Of a stretch of DNA of 49,562 nucleotides, positions 1-7,959 are shown in pieces. This DNA is from Gammaproteobacteria bacterium (GTDB taxonomy: Bacteria > Pseudomonadota > Gammaproteobacteria > JAADGQ01), in NCBI GenBank assembly GCA_015490755.1, contig WFXF01000032.1, positions 1 to 49,562 of the forward strand. Direction: 5' to 3'. Numbering within the stretch: the first letter of the stretch is position 1; each line of letters starts with the position of its first letter. The notes below the pieces were generated by a model. That model searched no databases and was not told where the DNA came from. It saw nothing but the letters and a program-made list of their open reading frames with translations. A program made the position numbers and the translations under genes.

Positions 1-1118
1 ACAACCCATAAAAGGCAACCACCTATAATGGCCCAGCCTAAATTGTGTGTTGATAAGAAACTGGTCCATTGAGTAAGTGCCAGAATGGTAAATGAGCCAA
101 AAACTTTAAATATTCGGTAGCCAAACATATCAATCCACGCTTTAGCTCGGTACATAGTATCAGGATCAACAGGGATATAGAGCAGCTCTTTAGAAGCTCT
201 ATTGATTGAGTAGGATAGACCGCGATCGCTAATTTTCATTGTGGCTGCGGGATAGAGCGTTGGATGTGACATAAAGCCAAAAGCAGATGTAGCCAATACA
301 ATCGGCTGGACGAGCAGACCAGAAAGCACACCAAAAGATCTCAAGATCCAGGGTGTGATAAGCAGATTGATAAAAATTGAAATAGCACTTAATACACTGA
401 AAAATAATGATAATACTGCAGTGCGCTTCTCCATGTCATCAAAAGTTTTTTCGATGATGGAGAGGAATTGATACTCAACAATTGGGGATACTAACTGAGC
501 GAGTAGCAGAGCAGACGCAATAAGCATAAGATAGCGATTATGTATCAATAAACGCCAGCTGTTATGATCTGGCTTTTCATTATTAGGTAAGGGTGTTTTT
601 TCACTATAGATTTTGAGGTGACTCATCAACAGGGTTAAACCATAGATCAGAGCAACAATAGCGGCAGCAACGAGCAAAAGGTCGGCTGTTTCTAGAGGGG
701 TGTAACTAATAATAAATGCAGCACTACCACCGCCAACCACTCCACCGATCAGTCCGCCAGTACCGACCCAACCATACCAGCGCTTTCCTTCGCGAGTGCT
801 GTAGATGCTGTTGGCAAGGCTCCAGAACTGTTCAACCAGGATTACACCGAAAATATCGACAAAAATATAAAGACCGATGGTTGTGATTTGAGAGTAGTGG
901 TCAACAAGTACTCGACCTGATAATAAAAGCAGTAAAAATGTTAAACAGCTCCCAAGAACAACATTAAGGCGGCTGTAACGGTTCAAAATATGATGGTATA
1001 CACCGATAGTCACCAATAATACGAGAGCTGAGCCAATCCATACATAAGGCAAACTGCTGGAGCCATGAGACTCCAGCAATAGAGAACGGCTCGCAGGTTT
1101 TAGTTGGTAGAGAGCCAT
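1..1118 (-). CDS. NTP/NDP exchange (TLC-type) transporter-like membrane protein, partial at window edge
   Basis: I translated the minus strand from an ATG at 1118 and found an unbroken frame to base 1, so the C-terminus lies outside the window. The product is strongly hydrophobic with repeated membrane spans (residues about 25-45, 55-70, 75-95, 125-145, 155-175 and more). Two segments resemble the ATP/ADP translocase family of Chlamydia, Rickettsia and plastids: an EQFWSLAN...GKRWYGWVG stretch near residues 90-115, and SKELLYIPVD...YRAKAWIDMFGYR near 310-335. These carriers exchange or import nucleotides across the inner membrane. It starts 154 nt from, and divergent to, an exported serine hydrolase. 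Substrate and direction cannot be read from sequence; some homologues are annotated simply as MFS proteins. Family moderately sure, function uncertain. Confidence 0.72.
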   Translation of the reverse strand, partial: MALYQLKPASRSLLLESHGSSSLPYVWIGSALVLLVTIGVYHHILNRYSRLNVVLGSCLTFLLLLLSGRVLVDHYSQITTIGLYIFVDIFGVILVEQFWSLANSIYSTREGKRWYGWVGTGGLIGGVVGGGSAAFIISYTPLETADLLLVAAAIVALIYGLTLLMSHLKIYSEKTPLPNNEKPDHNSWRLLIHNRYLMLIASALLLAQLVSPIVEYQFLSIIEKTFDDMEKRTAVLSLFFSVLSAISIFINLLITPWILRSFGVLSGLLVQPIVLATSAFGFMSHPTLYPAATMKISDRGLSYSINRASKELLYIPVDPDTMYRAKAWIDMFGYRIFKVFGSFTILALTQWTSFLSTHNLGWAIIGGCLLWV

Positions 1119-1272
1119 AATGATAAGGAAAAAATTAGTGAACAACACAGTGCTTCGAACAAACAGATTTGCAAACGGTTTTTCTATTTGTGAATTTGGT
1201 TCCAGCATGGTTGGCATTTTCCTTTTGCTATGTTCTTTCCTGTTTGCAGTTTTTTATAGGTGGGTAGTGAAT

Positions 1273-2166
1273 ATGTTTAGATATTTTACACTGATTGTCT
1301 CTCTTTTATTTTTTCTGGTTCAACCAGCCACCGCTGAAGAGAGTTATCCACACCTTATCGATAGCAGTGACAGCTTTCTTCAATCCCAGTTAGAAAGCGA
1401 GTTGCAACAACTCGGTTTAAGTGGTGCCGCAGCACGGGGCGAGCTCTCTTTAACATTGGTTGATATTACTGACCTATCTCACCCCAGAATGGCAGCCATC
1501 AATGGTGAAAGCATGATGTATGCGGCCAGCCTGCCAAAAATAGCGATTCTTCTAGGTGTATTCTCTTCCATTGAACGTGGTGAGATGGAGTTGAATGACG
1601 AAGTTCGTGAAAAATTAGTGAACATGATTCGTTTTTCTTCTAACAGTGCTGCGACTGAGATGTTAAATCGCGTTGGTAAAGAAAACTTGGCTGGCATTCT
1701 ACAGTCGCCCCGTTTTGCTCTATATGATGCTAAGCTTGGAGGTGGTTTGTGGGTCGGTAAAGACTATGGTAAAGCAGCAGCCTGGAAGCGTGATCCACTG
1801 CACAATCTATCTCATGGTGCGAATACGCTTCAGGTGGCACGTTTATATTATTTGCTGGAAACAGGGCAACTGTTTTCTCCTGAACTGAGTCAGGAAATGA
1901 AAACTATTTTAAGCAAACCCGGTATTAATCATAAATTTGTAAAGGGTTTGAATCAGAGCCGTCCGGGTTCAGATATTTATCGTAAGTCAGGAAGCTGGCG
2001 CTCATGGCATGCGGATAGTGCAATTATTGAACGCGACGGACGCCGCTATATCGCAGTTGCATTAGCGCACAGTGCCAGAGGTGGTGCCTGGTTGCAGAAA
2101 ATCATCGTTACTATGGATGACCTTGTTTTTCAAACGGCTCCGGTTCAGGTGGCGTTGCTTGATTAA
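1273..2166 (+). CDS. Exported class A beta-lactamase-like serine hydrolase
   Basis: A 297-residue protein starting at the ATG at 1273, where a clean signal peptide begins (positively charged start, hydrophobic core, cleavage near ATA-EE at residues 19-23). The open frame runs back to 1120, but that extension has no family character and would enter the divergent promoter region. Active-site motifs of the penicillin-recognising serine hydrolase fold are present: SxxK as SLPK at 86-89, SxN as SSN at 122-124, and KSG at 238-240. No obvious class A Glu166 motif was seen, so antibiotic hydrolysis is not implied; a role in peptidoglycan or another envelope ester/amide substrate is as likely. Its 3' end overlaps the oppositely oriented serine hydrolase by 105 nt. 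Confidence 0.82.
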   Translation: MFRYFTLIVSLLFFLVQPATAEESYPHLIDSSDSFLQSQLESELQQLGLSGAAARGELSLTLVDITDLSHPRMAAINGESMMYAASLPKIAILLGVFSSIERGEMELNDEVREKLVNMIRFSSNSAATEMLNRVGKENLAGILQSPRFALYDAKLGGGLWVGKDYGKAAAWKRDPLHNLSHGANTLQVARLYYLLETGQLFSPELSQEMKTILSKPGINHKFVKGLNQSRPGSDIYRKSGSWRSWHADSAIIERDGRRYIAVALAHSARGGAWLQKIIVTMDDLVFQTAPVQVALLD

Positions 2167-3414
2167 CGTGTGTAATTTGCCGGCAAGCACTCGATGTTTC
2201 CAGGCGGCATTTTCTTTTAGGAGGTTTGTGCTAAGAACGACCATATAAAAAAGATCATCACTTTTAGAGTCTGACGTTGATTCGATAATCGCTATTGAGT
2301 TCAATTGGTTGATCTTGTTCCCCTGATATTTTCCACATATAAAGCCAGGCTCAGGCTTACAGCTATAAAGTGAGCCTGATTTAAAGTATAAAGCACTATT
2401 TTTCAGGATAGGAGCTGAGGCATAACGAACCCGTTTGCGTGTGAGATAAAGTAATTTTTTGAGTTCGAGGCTTGAGAAGGAGTCAACTACTTTACCTTGC
2501 TCAAGGTATAACAAGAGTTTCATCATTTCACGCGCAGTCATTCGGCTGCCTCCAGTAGATGCTACACGCCGTTTTCCTTCCCGGGTAAAAAACTTTCCCT
2601 GTTTCAGTTTGTTTGGATCCAGTGCATTGGCACTAATACCATTTGATAGTGCTGAATCTAATAAAACCCCAAGTTTCTTTCTGGAAGTTGTTTTAAAAAA
2701 CAGCTTTTCCTGCTCACTGGAAACAGGGTATTTTTTTCCAAAATGGTTCAATAAAATAAGTTGTTTCATCACCATGGATGCCGCAGCGTTTGAACTGGCC
2801 GACAACATCCAGTCCAGATAGCTCCACAGATTTGCCTGATCACCCTGTTTTATTGGACGGTATGAACGCTTCTTCCTGGATGCATTCCAAAAAGGTACTT
2901 TGTGATGATCCGTTTTAATAAATTGATCGGCAGTAATTATGGAGTTACGTAAAATCTGTTCTCTTGCCTGAATGTCATCAGGGTAGATATCGCTAAGTTT
3001 CTGAAATAGTGCAATTGCAACAAATATTTTCCCTAAACTGGCGGGGTTAAAGTTTTTTTCTGCCTGGTGCGCTGCATAAATAGGGCGTTCGCTATCTGAT
3101 AAATCCAATACAGATACAGAGTAATATTTGGCATCTTTTCCCATAAGTTTTAAAAGTGCCAGGGATAGTTCATTATCGATCCCGGGAAGCTCTATCTCTG
3201 TATCAGTTAATAAATTTAATTGGACTTCTTTGGATTTCAAGAGTGCCCCCTGAGGGAGCTTTGTACCGTGAGCAAAGCCATTTTGAATTTGCCAGGCTGC
3301 TTCGAGCCGCTCAATACCTGTGCGGCCAGCATCATCAATCGGATAAGCTTGAGCGCTGCCTTGAAATATCACAGTCGATAATAGTATGGCATGGAGTGTA
3401 TATAATTTATTCAT
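2062..3414 (-). CDS. Exported serine hydrolase, beta-lactamase/PBP-like fold
   Basis: A 450-residue protein with an N-terminal signal peptide (cleavage near AQA-YP, residues 21-25). The three catalytic motifs of the fold are visible: SLGK at 126-129, SSN at 207-209 and KSG at 345-347. It is longer than typical class A beta-lactamases because of an N-terminal extension of about 90 residues, insertions around 150-195, and a basic C-terminal tail. The gene starts 2 nt after the stop codon of the large dikinase-like gene upstream, so the two are almost certainly co-transcribed. The last 105 nt overlap the 3' end of the convergent serine hydrolase gene. The substrate is unknown; placement with the dikinase suggests work on the same envelope polymer or metabolite. 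Confidence 0.78.
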   Translation of the reverse strand: MNKLYTLHAILLSTVIFQGSAQAYPIDDAGRTGIERLEAAWQIQNGFAHGTKLPQGALLKSKEVQLNLLTDTEIELPGIDNELSLALLKLMGKDAKYYSVSVLDLSDSERPIYAAHQAEKNFNPASLGKIFVAIALFQKLSDIYPDDIQAREQILRNSIITADQFIKTDHHKVPFWNASRKKRSYRPIKQGDQANLWSYLDWMLSASSNAAASMVMKQLILLNHFGKKYPVSSEQEKLFFKTTSRKKLGVLLDSALSNGISANALDPNKLKQGKFFTREGKRRVASTGGSRMTAREMMKLLLYLEQGKVVDSFSSLELKKLLYLTRKRVRYASAPILKNSALYFKSGSLYSCKPEPGFICGKYQGNKINQLNSIAIIESTSDSKSDDLFYMVVLSTNLLKENAAWKHRVLAGKLHTLIKQRHLNRSRLKNKVIHSNDDFLQPGTTSGTVR

Positions 3415-3416
3415 AT

Positions 3417-6332
3417 TTACTCTTTTGCAATGTCATCAAGAAAAATCATCCTGTTCTCATGCTCTTTTAGACCTCGATCCATTTGTGCTAAAAATTGGCT
3501 TTGCTGAGCTTTTTTGCTTTGTAAATAAGGCCTTATTTGAAATAGCACCAGCTTACCTTTTTGAAAACCAAACTCAACATCTGCTGGCGTTGAGTGTCCA
3601 GCTTCATTTTTCATAGGAAAGTGGTTGGGTAATTTAAGGGCGATATTCATGAGCTGAAAAATATCATTATTATTCAATATTTGTGCGTTACTTGAAACAG
3701 GCACTTTTTTTAAGCCGCTTTTACCGGCTAATACACGGCGAGTGGGTGAGGTGGCTTCCGCCAGCAACCAGAATTCACCATTGCGTATATTATATTTAAT
3801 CTCTTCCGCAGCTTGCCCTGCGACAGCTCCGCCAATACCTTCATTACTTACAATAGTGATCCAGTCAGGTTGATTGGTTTCAACATCGCTGGTGACCATG
3901 ACACCTGATTTTTCAACCGGGATACTTTTCATAAGCAGTAACGATACATAAACATGTTCGGGCTGAGCCATGCGTTGTTGACGCCAGGCGAATGCCCGAT
4001 CAGAAAAGGGTGATGCCCAGACACGGGTGATTGCATCAATTAAGTCATCAAAGCCAACAACACCAGGTACAGTCAAGTTAAGACCCGCACCGCTAAACCC
4101 GGGTAAATCTTCTACGTTTGTATCGCTTCGCACAAAAAGAGAGTAACTGCCCTCTTTGCCAAAAGTTTTATCAAGAGCGGCTCTTAATCGTGTTTTAAAT
4201 TTTTCACCAGGATTGGATTGATGAATCCACTGACGTAACTTCCTTAAAAAATTATCTCGGACAATTTGCTGTGAGTGCGGATCATCCCGTAACGTATCAA
4301 TCAGATGGTACTGCTCTGTCATCCATCTAAATACAGTTTTCCCTTCAGACTCCATGACTTGATTGAGTTGTGCACGAAAAGCACCAAATGGAATGACTAA
4401 ACCGTTCGGTGTATTGTCAGGAAAGTGGTGGCGTAATTCAGCAAGGTTGGCTGCTTTAGGCCCCACGATGCGTCCAGAATCACTCGCACGTAACTGGTCA
4501 AGGGTAAAAAAATTTAGTGTGGCGAGGTTCAGTTTATCCAGATCAGGATAAATCGGGGTTGTTTTTTGACTGTTTTCCTCCCCAAATATTTTGTCCCACT
4601 CTGGCCCGTCTTTAGCCAGCATGATACGCCCACCCGGGCTGACAGCGAGCACTGCCGCTTGATTGTTAAATGCATGCAGCTGATTTGCAGTTTGCGAATC
4701 GATTGCAATATTGGGGATACCAAGGTTACGTGCAAGAATTTGTATATGTGAAAGCGTATTACCTTCACCTGATGTTAAAATACCAGCGACAGGTGGTAAC
4801 TCTTCAGTTGTTTCCGGCAGCACATAGATGCCATCAGGGGTGAGTGATTTTACGGCGAAATTGGAGGTGCGTAATACTCCCCTGGTGAACCCCGGATTTA
4901 GCATACGCAGCCCGACTCCTTTTTCCTCTCCAAACAGACTATGGCTGATTGAGGCTTGCTGGTTAGCATCCACCAAAAGTGTATCGAGAATAGCAGAATA
5001 GGTGAGCAACAAACTTGAGCGCAGCTGTTCCGGAATAAAGTGCTGGGTTTTGGGTTCAATCTCTGTTAGTTTTTGAATCGCTTTAGAGAAGTGAAACTGA
5101 TACCAACGCTCTGTCCATGAGAGTGTACGAGAAAGGTATTGCAGTTCTGTCCTGTAGTTAGAGAGCGGTAATTTTTTGCGGTTCAGCCAGTTTGTTGTGC
5201 TTTTAATTGCTGCCCATTGTCTGAGCGAAAGTGGACCACTGCCATAAAGTGCTTTGCCGACCTCCTTGAGCCATAGAATTTTGACGCGACGACTTTTGTA
5301 TGGAAGCTGTGCCCGTAAACGGGCACCTGCAGTAAAAGCTTCTTGCTCCAGTACCAAGCTAGCATCTAATGCGGCTAGTTTTTGCCTTTTATTTTTAAAA
5401 GCTGAAAAATTTTGACGAATGGCCATGAGTAGATCGGCGGTGGTGCTGAGTCTGGTTTCCGGGTCAAAATGAGTTGAAAGCAGCTCATTACCTTCTATAA
5501 AGAGTGTTTTCAGTGGGCCTTGTGGTAGCTGCTTAATGAGTGATTTTAATATTTCATCAAAGTTGCCAGATTGATATAACTGTTCAATTGTATGTGCCAG
5601 ACGTTCAAAGCCCAGCTTCAGTGAATCAAGCCCTTTTGATTCAGCATACTCTCGAACACGCTCTGCATCTAAAGCATCGGGAGAGGAGTGAATCTTGTTT
5701 CGCAAGTATTCAAATGCAGGGTCAAGTTCACCGAGTGCACTGGCGAGTTCACGTACTTCTGTGACGGCGGACGACCCCGTTCCATGATCAAGCAGACTGA
5801 CTGCTTCACGCAGTAGTAGAAAATTACGGTCATTACCACGGCTGATGTCAGTAAGCTTGAGTAATAGTTCACGGGAGTGCCAAGCCTCATCTTCGACCTG
5901 GAGAGCTCCCCTGTAAAATTGAGCTTTACGAAAGATCCAGCCATTGTCATGAGCAATCAAAAACTTCTCTAACAATATATGTTTGAGTGTTTCATGACTT
6001 TCATCGTTATAAACAAGCGCTTCGATGTCAGCTGAAGCCAGAACATTTCCTATCATATAACCCGATTGGCGGAGCTTTTTTGTACGTTGACTCCATTCCC
6101 CATGTTGAACACCGCCACCATACTCTTTGCAGGCAAAAGGTTCAGGTGGCAATATCTGGCCCTCTTTACAGAACCAGCGAATTCGTGAAAAAGGCCCTTT
6201 ATGGGCGTTTTTCATCTGCTCAATCCACTTTGAATAAGTTTCTGTGCTGGCTTGTGTTGGCGCTGCGCCGGGGATTATCCAAAATAGCAAAATAACCAGC
6301 AATATAGTTTTTAAATGGGATGATAAATCCAT
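3417..6332 (-). CDS. Exported PEP/pyruvate-binding (dikinase-like) protein: phosphohistidine domain then ATP-binding domain
   Basis: A 971-residue protein. Residues 1-29 look like a signal peptide (Lys8, then a hydrophobic run, then PTQA-ST). Residues 30-500 are a helical region I do not recognise. Residues about 510-575 resemble the phosphohistidine swivelling domain of PEP-utilising enzymes, with the motif LSHIQILARNLGIPN and His529 as the likely phospho-acceptor. Residues about 620-940 resemble the PPDK/PEP-synthase ATP-binding domain, with VRSDTNVEDLPGFSGAG at 734-750 and VEFGFQKGKLVLFQIRP at 919-935. PEP synthase and PPDK have the opposite order; this one is that of glucan/phosphoglucan water dikinases. 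No PEP-binding TIM barrel is present. An ATP-using enzyme with an export signal is odd. First gene of an operon with the serine hydrolase at 2062-3414. Substrate unknown. Confidence 0.75.
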   Translation of the reverse strand: MDLSSHLKTILLVILLFWIIPGAAPTQASTETYSKWIEQMKNAHKGPFSRIRWFCKEGQILPPEPFACKEYGGGVQHGEWSQRTKKLRQSGYMIGNVLASADIEALVYNDESHETLKHILLEKFLIAHDNGWIFRKAQFYRGALQVEDEAWHSRELLLKLTDISRGNDRNFLLLREAVSLLDHGTGSSAVTEVRELASALGELDPAFEYLRNKIHSSPDALDAERVREYAESKGLDSLKLGFERLAHTIEQLYQSGNFDEILKSLIKQLPQGPLKTLFIEGNELLSTHFDPETRLSTTADLLMAIRQNFSAFKNKRQKLAALDASLVLEQEAFTAGARLRAQLPYKSRRVKILWLKEVGKALYGSGPLSLRQWAAIKSTTNWLNRKKLPLSNYRTELQYLSRTLSWTERWYQFHFSKAIQKLTEIEPKTQHFIPEQLRSSLLLTYSAILDTLLVDANQQASISHSLFGEEKGVGLRMLNPGFTRGVLRTSNFAVKSLTPDGIYVLPETTEELPPVAGILTSGEGNTLSHIQILARNLGIPNIAIDSQTANQLHAFNNQAAVLAVSPGGRIMLAKDGPEWDKIFGEENSQKTTPIYPDLDKLNLATLNFFTLDQLRASDSGRIVGPKAANLAELRHHFPDNTPNGLVIPFGAFRAQLNQVMESEGKTVFRWMTEQYHLIDTLRDDPHSQQIVRDNFLRKLRQWIHQSNPGEKFKTRLRAALDKTFGKEGSYSLFVRSDTNVEDLPGFSGAGLNLTVPGVVGFDDLIDAITRVWASPFSDRAFAWRQQRMAQPEHVYVSLLLMKSIPVEKSGVMVTSDVETNQPDWITIVSNEGIGGAVAGQAAEEIKYNIRNGEFWLLAEATSPTRRVLAGKSGLKKVPVSSNAQILNNNDIFQLMNIALKLPNHFPMKNEAGHSTPADVEFGFQKGKLVLFQIRPYLQSKKAQQSQFLAQMDRGLKEHENRMIFLDDIAKE

Positions 6333-6481
6333 ATTTATGGGCAGTTATTCATTAGTGCTTCTATTTTTAAAATTCATAATATCCTGAGAAATCCTATCTG
6401 CGTTGTGCAATATAGTAAAGCGACTGGTTCGCACCCTGGCAAGAATCGGCATATTAAGGCATATGCTGAACCTGTTTCAGC

Positions 6482-6509
6482 TAAAGCCTTGGCCGTATAT
6501 AAACGATAA
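6482..6509 (+). promoter_or_regulatory. Possible sigma-28 (FliA)-like promoter before the pilus locus
   Basis: TAAAGCCT (6482-6489) and AACGATAA (6502-6509) each match the FliA consensus TAAAGTTT / GCCGATAA at 6 of 8 positions. The spacer is 12 nt rather than the usual 11. It lies 57 nt upstream of the first pilus gene. Suggestive only. Confidence 0.35.
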
Positions 6510-6566
6510 AGCTATCAATAAGTTATTTATAAATAATCTAAAGCAATCGTGCACAGGGAAAATGGC

Positions 6567-7943
6567 ATGTATTATAACTTTTTTGGTCTGGAACAAGCGC
6601 CCTATAAAGTAACACCTGATATCCGTATGTTTTACCGTGGCGGACAGCGTGGAGCGATTTTGGATGCACTGTTGTATGCGATCAATAGTGGTGAGGCAAT
6701 TACAAAAGTCGTCGGTGAAGTCGGCAGTGGAAAAACCATGCTGTGTTGTATGCTGGCCTCGCAGCTGCAGGAAGAGGTTGATGTTGTTTATTTGGCGAAC
6801 CCTAATATAAAACCCGATGATGTATTGAAAGCAATTTCCATGGAACTGGGGTTGCTTATTGGAGCCGATGCGGATCGGCTGCAAGTCATGAAAAATCTAC
6901 ATGAATTTTTATTGGAGAAACATGCACAAAAGCGCCGTGTCGTCGTGCTGGTTGAAGAAGCCCATCAAATGCCGTTGGAGACACTGGAAGAGATACGCTT
7001 GCTCAGTAATCTGGAAACACAGCACAATAAACTGTTACAGATTGTGCTGTTTGGCCAACCCGAGCTGGATAAAAGCCTGAATCTCCCTCATGTAAGGCAA
7101 ATAAAGGATCGTATTTCAAATAGTTTCTACCTGCCAGCGCTGGAGCGCCATGAGATCTGTGATTATTTAATTTTCAGATTGCATCGGGCGGGGTACTGTG
7201 AATGCAATCCTTTCAGTCGTAGTGCAATCAATTTATTGGCATGGGCTTCAAAGGGTCTGTTTCGACGAATTAATGTGCTTGCTGACAAAACGTTGCTGGC
7301 GGCTTTCTCCGATCATAGCAAAACAGTTAATAAATCACATGTACGAGCCGCAGTAGCGGATGTTGAATTTAAACCAAAGCGCTTTTTTATGCGTCCTGAA
7401 TTTTCGGTGCTCACGATTGCATTGATGGTTGTCTGGTTTGCGTTATCTGGTGTGAGCCAGACAGCTGCAAATGCCTGGGTTGATAAACCGAAGAGTGAGA
7501 TTGCAGTTCAAGTGGCTTCACTAAATGACTCTAAACTGGAAGATTCGTCTATACAGGTTGCAAAAAACAGAGCAATAAAGAAAAAACAGGAAACAGTGGG
7601 GTATTTTCAACAGCGCTTGAATATGACAAAACATTGGCTTGATCAAGCAAGTCCCGATCACTTTACGATTCAGATATTAGTCACAAAAAGTGATGATCAA
7701 AAGGGGGTTGAACAATTTTTTAAATATCAACTTAACCAGGAGCCTCCAGGTAAATTAACCGATCAATTATACCTTTATCGGGAAAATATAGGAGGTGAAA
7801 TGATGTTAAGTGTGGCTTACGGAGAGTTTTCAAGCTTGGGTGAAGCACGGGCAGCTCTGAATAATTTACCCGATGAATTGCAAAGCAATAAACCCTATCT
7901 GCGTAATATCAGTCAGGTTCTGGGTGCTGTGCAAGGTGCTTGA
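6567..7943 (+). CDS. mshM: MshM/ExeA-like AAA ATPase with C-terminal SPOR-type domain
   Basis: A 458-residue protein. I start it at the ATG at 6567, preceded by AGGGAA at a good distance; the upstream GTG at 6549 adds six residues foreign to the family, whose proteins begin MYY.FFGL. Walker A GEVGSGKT spans 50-57, Walker B (VVVLVEEAH) lies near 125-133, and the ATPase domain ends near 265. A single membrane span follows at about 280-296. The periplasmic part ends in a region (about 370-450) with the spacing of a SPOR peptidoglycan-binding domain. ExeA/GspA/MshM proteins help insert the secretin through the cell wall, which fits the secretin gene just downstream. First gene of the locus. Confidence 0.82.
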   Translation: MYYNFFGLEQAPYKVTPDIRMFYRGGQRGAILDALLYAINSGEAITKVVGEVGSGKTMLCCMLASQLQEEVDVVYLANPNIKPDDVLKAISMELGLLIGADADRLQVMKNLHEFLLEKHAQKRRVVVLVEEAHQMPLETLEEIRLLSNLETQHNKLLQIVLFGQPELDKSLNLPHVRQIKDRISNSFYLPALERHEICDYLIFRLHRAGYCECNPFSRSAINLLAWASKGLFRRINVLADKTLLAAFSDHSKTVNKSHVRAAVADVEFKPKRFFMRPEFSVLTIALMVVWFALSGVSQTAANAWVDKPKSEIAVQVASLNDSKLEDSSIQVAKNRAIKKKQETVGYFQQRLNMTKHWLDQASPDHFTIQILVTKSDDQKGVEQFFKYQLNQEPPGKLTDQLYLYRENIGGEMMLSVAYGEFSSLGEARAALNNLPDELQSNKPYLRNISQVLGAVQGA

Positions 7944-7959
7944 TAGAAACAAGACAAAA

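Noticed and set aside
1120-1272. N-terminal extension of the first serine hydrolase
   Set aside because: It would put a 51-residue stretch before a clear signal peptide and would fill the promoter region shared with the divergent transporter.
2062-3414. Call as an antibiotic-resistance beta-lactamase
   Set aside because: The general serine-hydrolase motifs are present, but no class-defining Glu/omega-loop motif was seen and the protein is too long; context points to envelope metabolism.
6477-6884. 135-codon minus-strand frame in front of and inside the first pilus gene
   Set aside because: It is antisense to a well-supported ATPase gene, has no RBS or family features and unusual composition.
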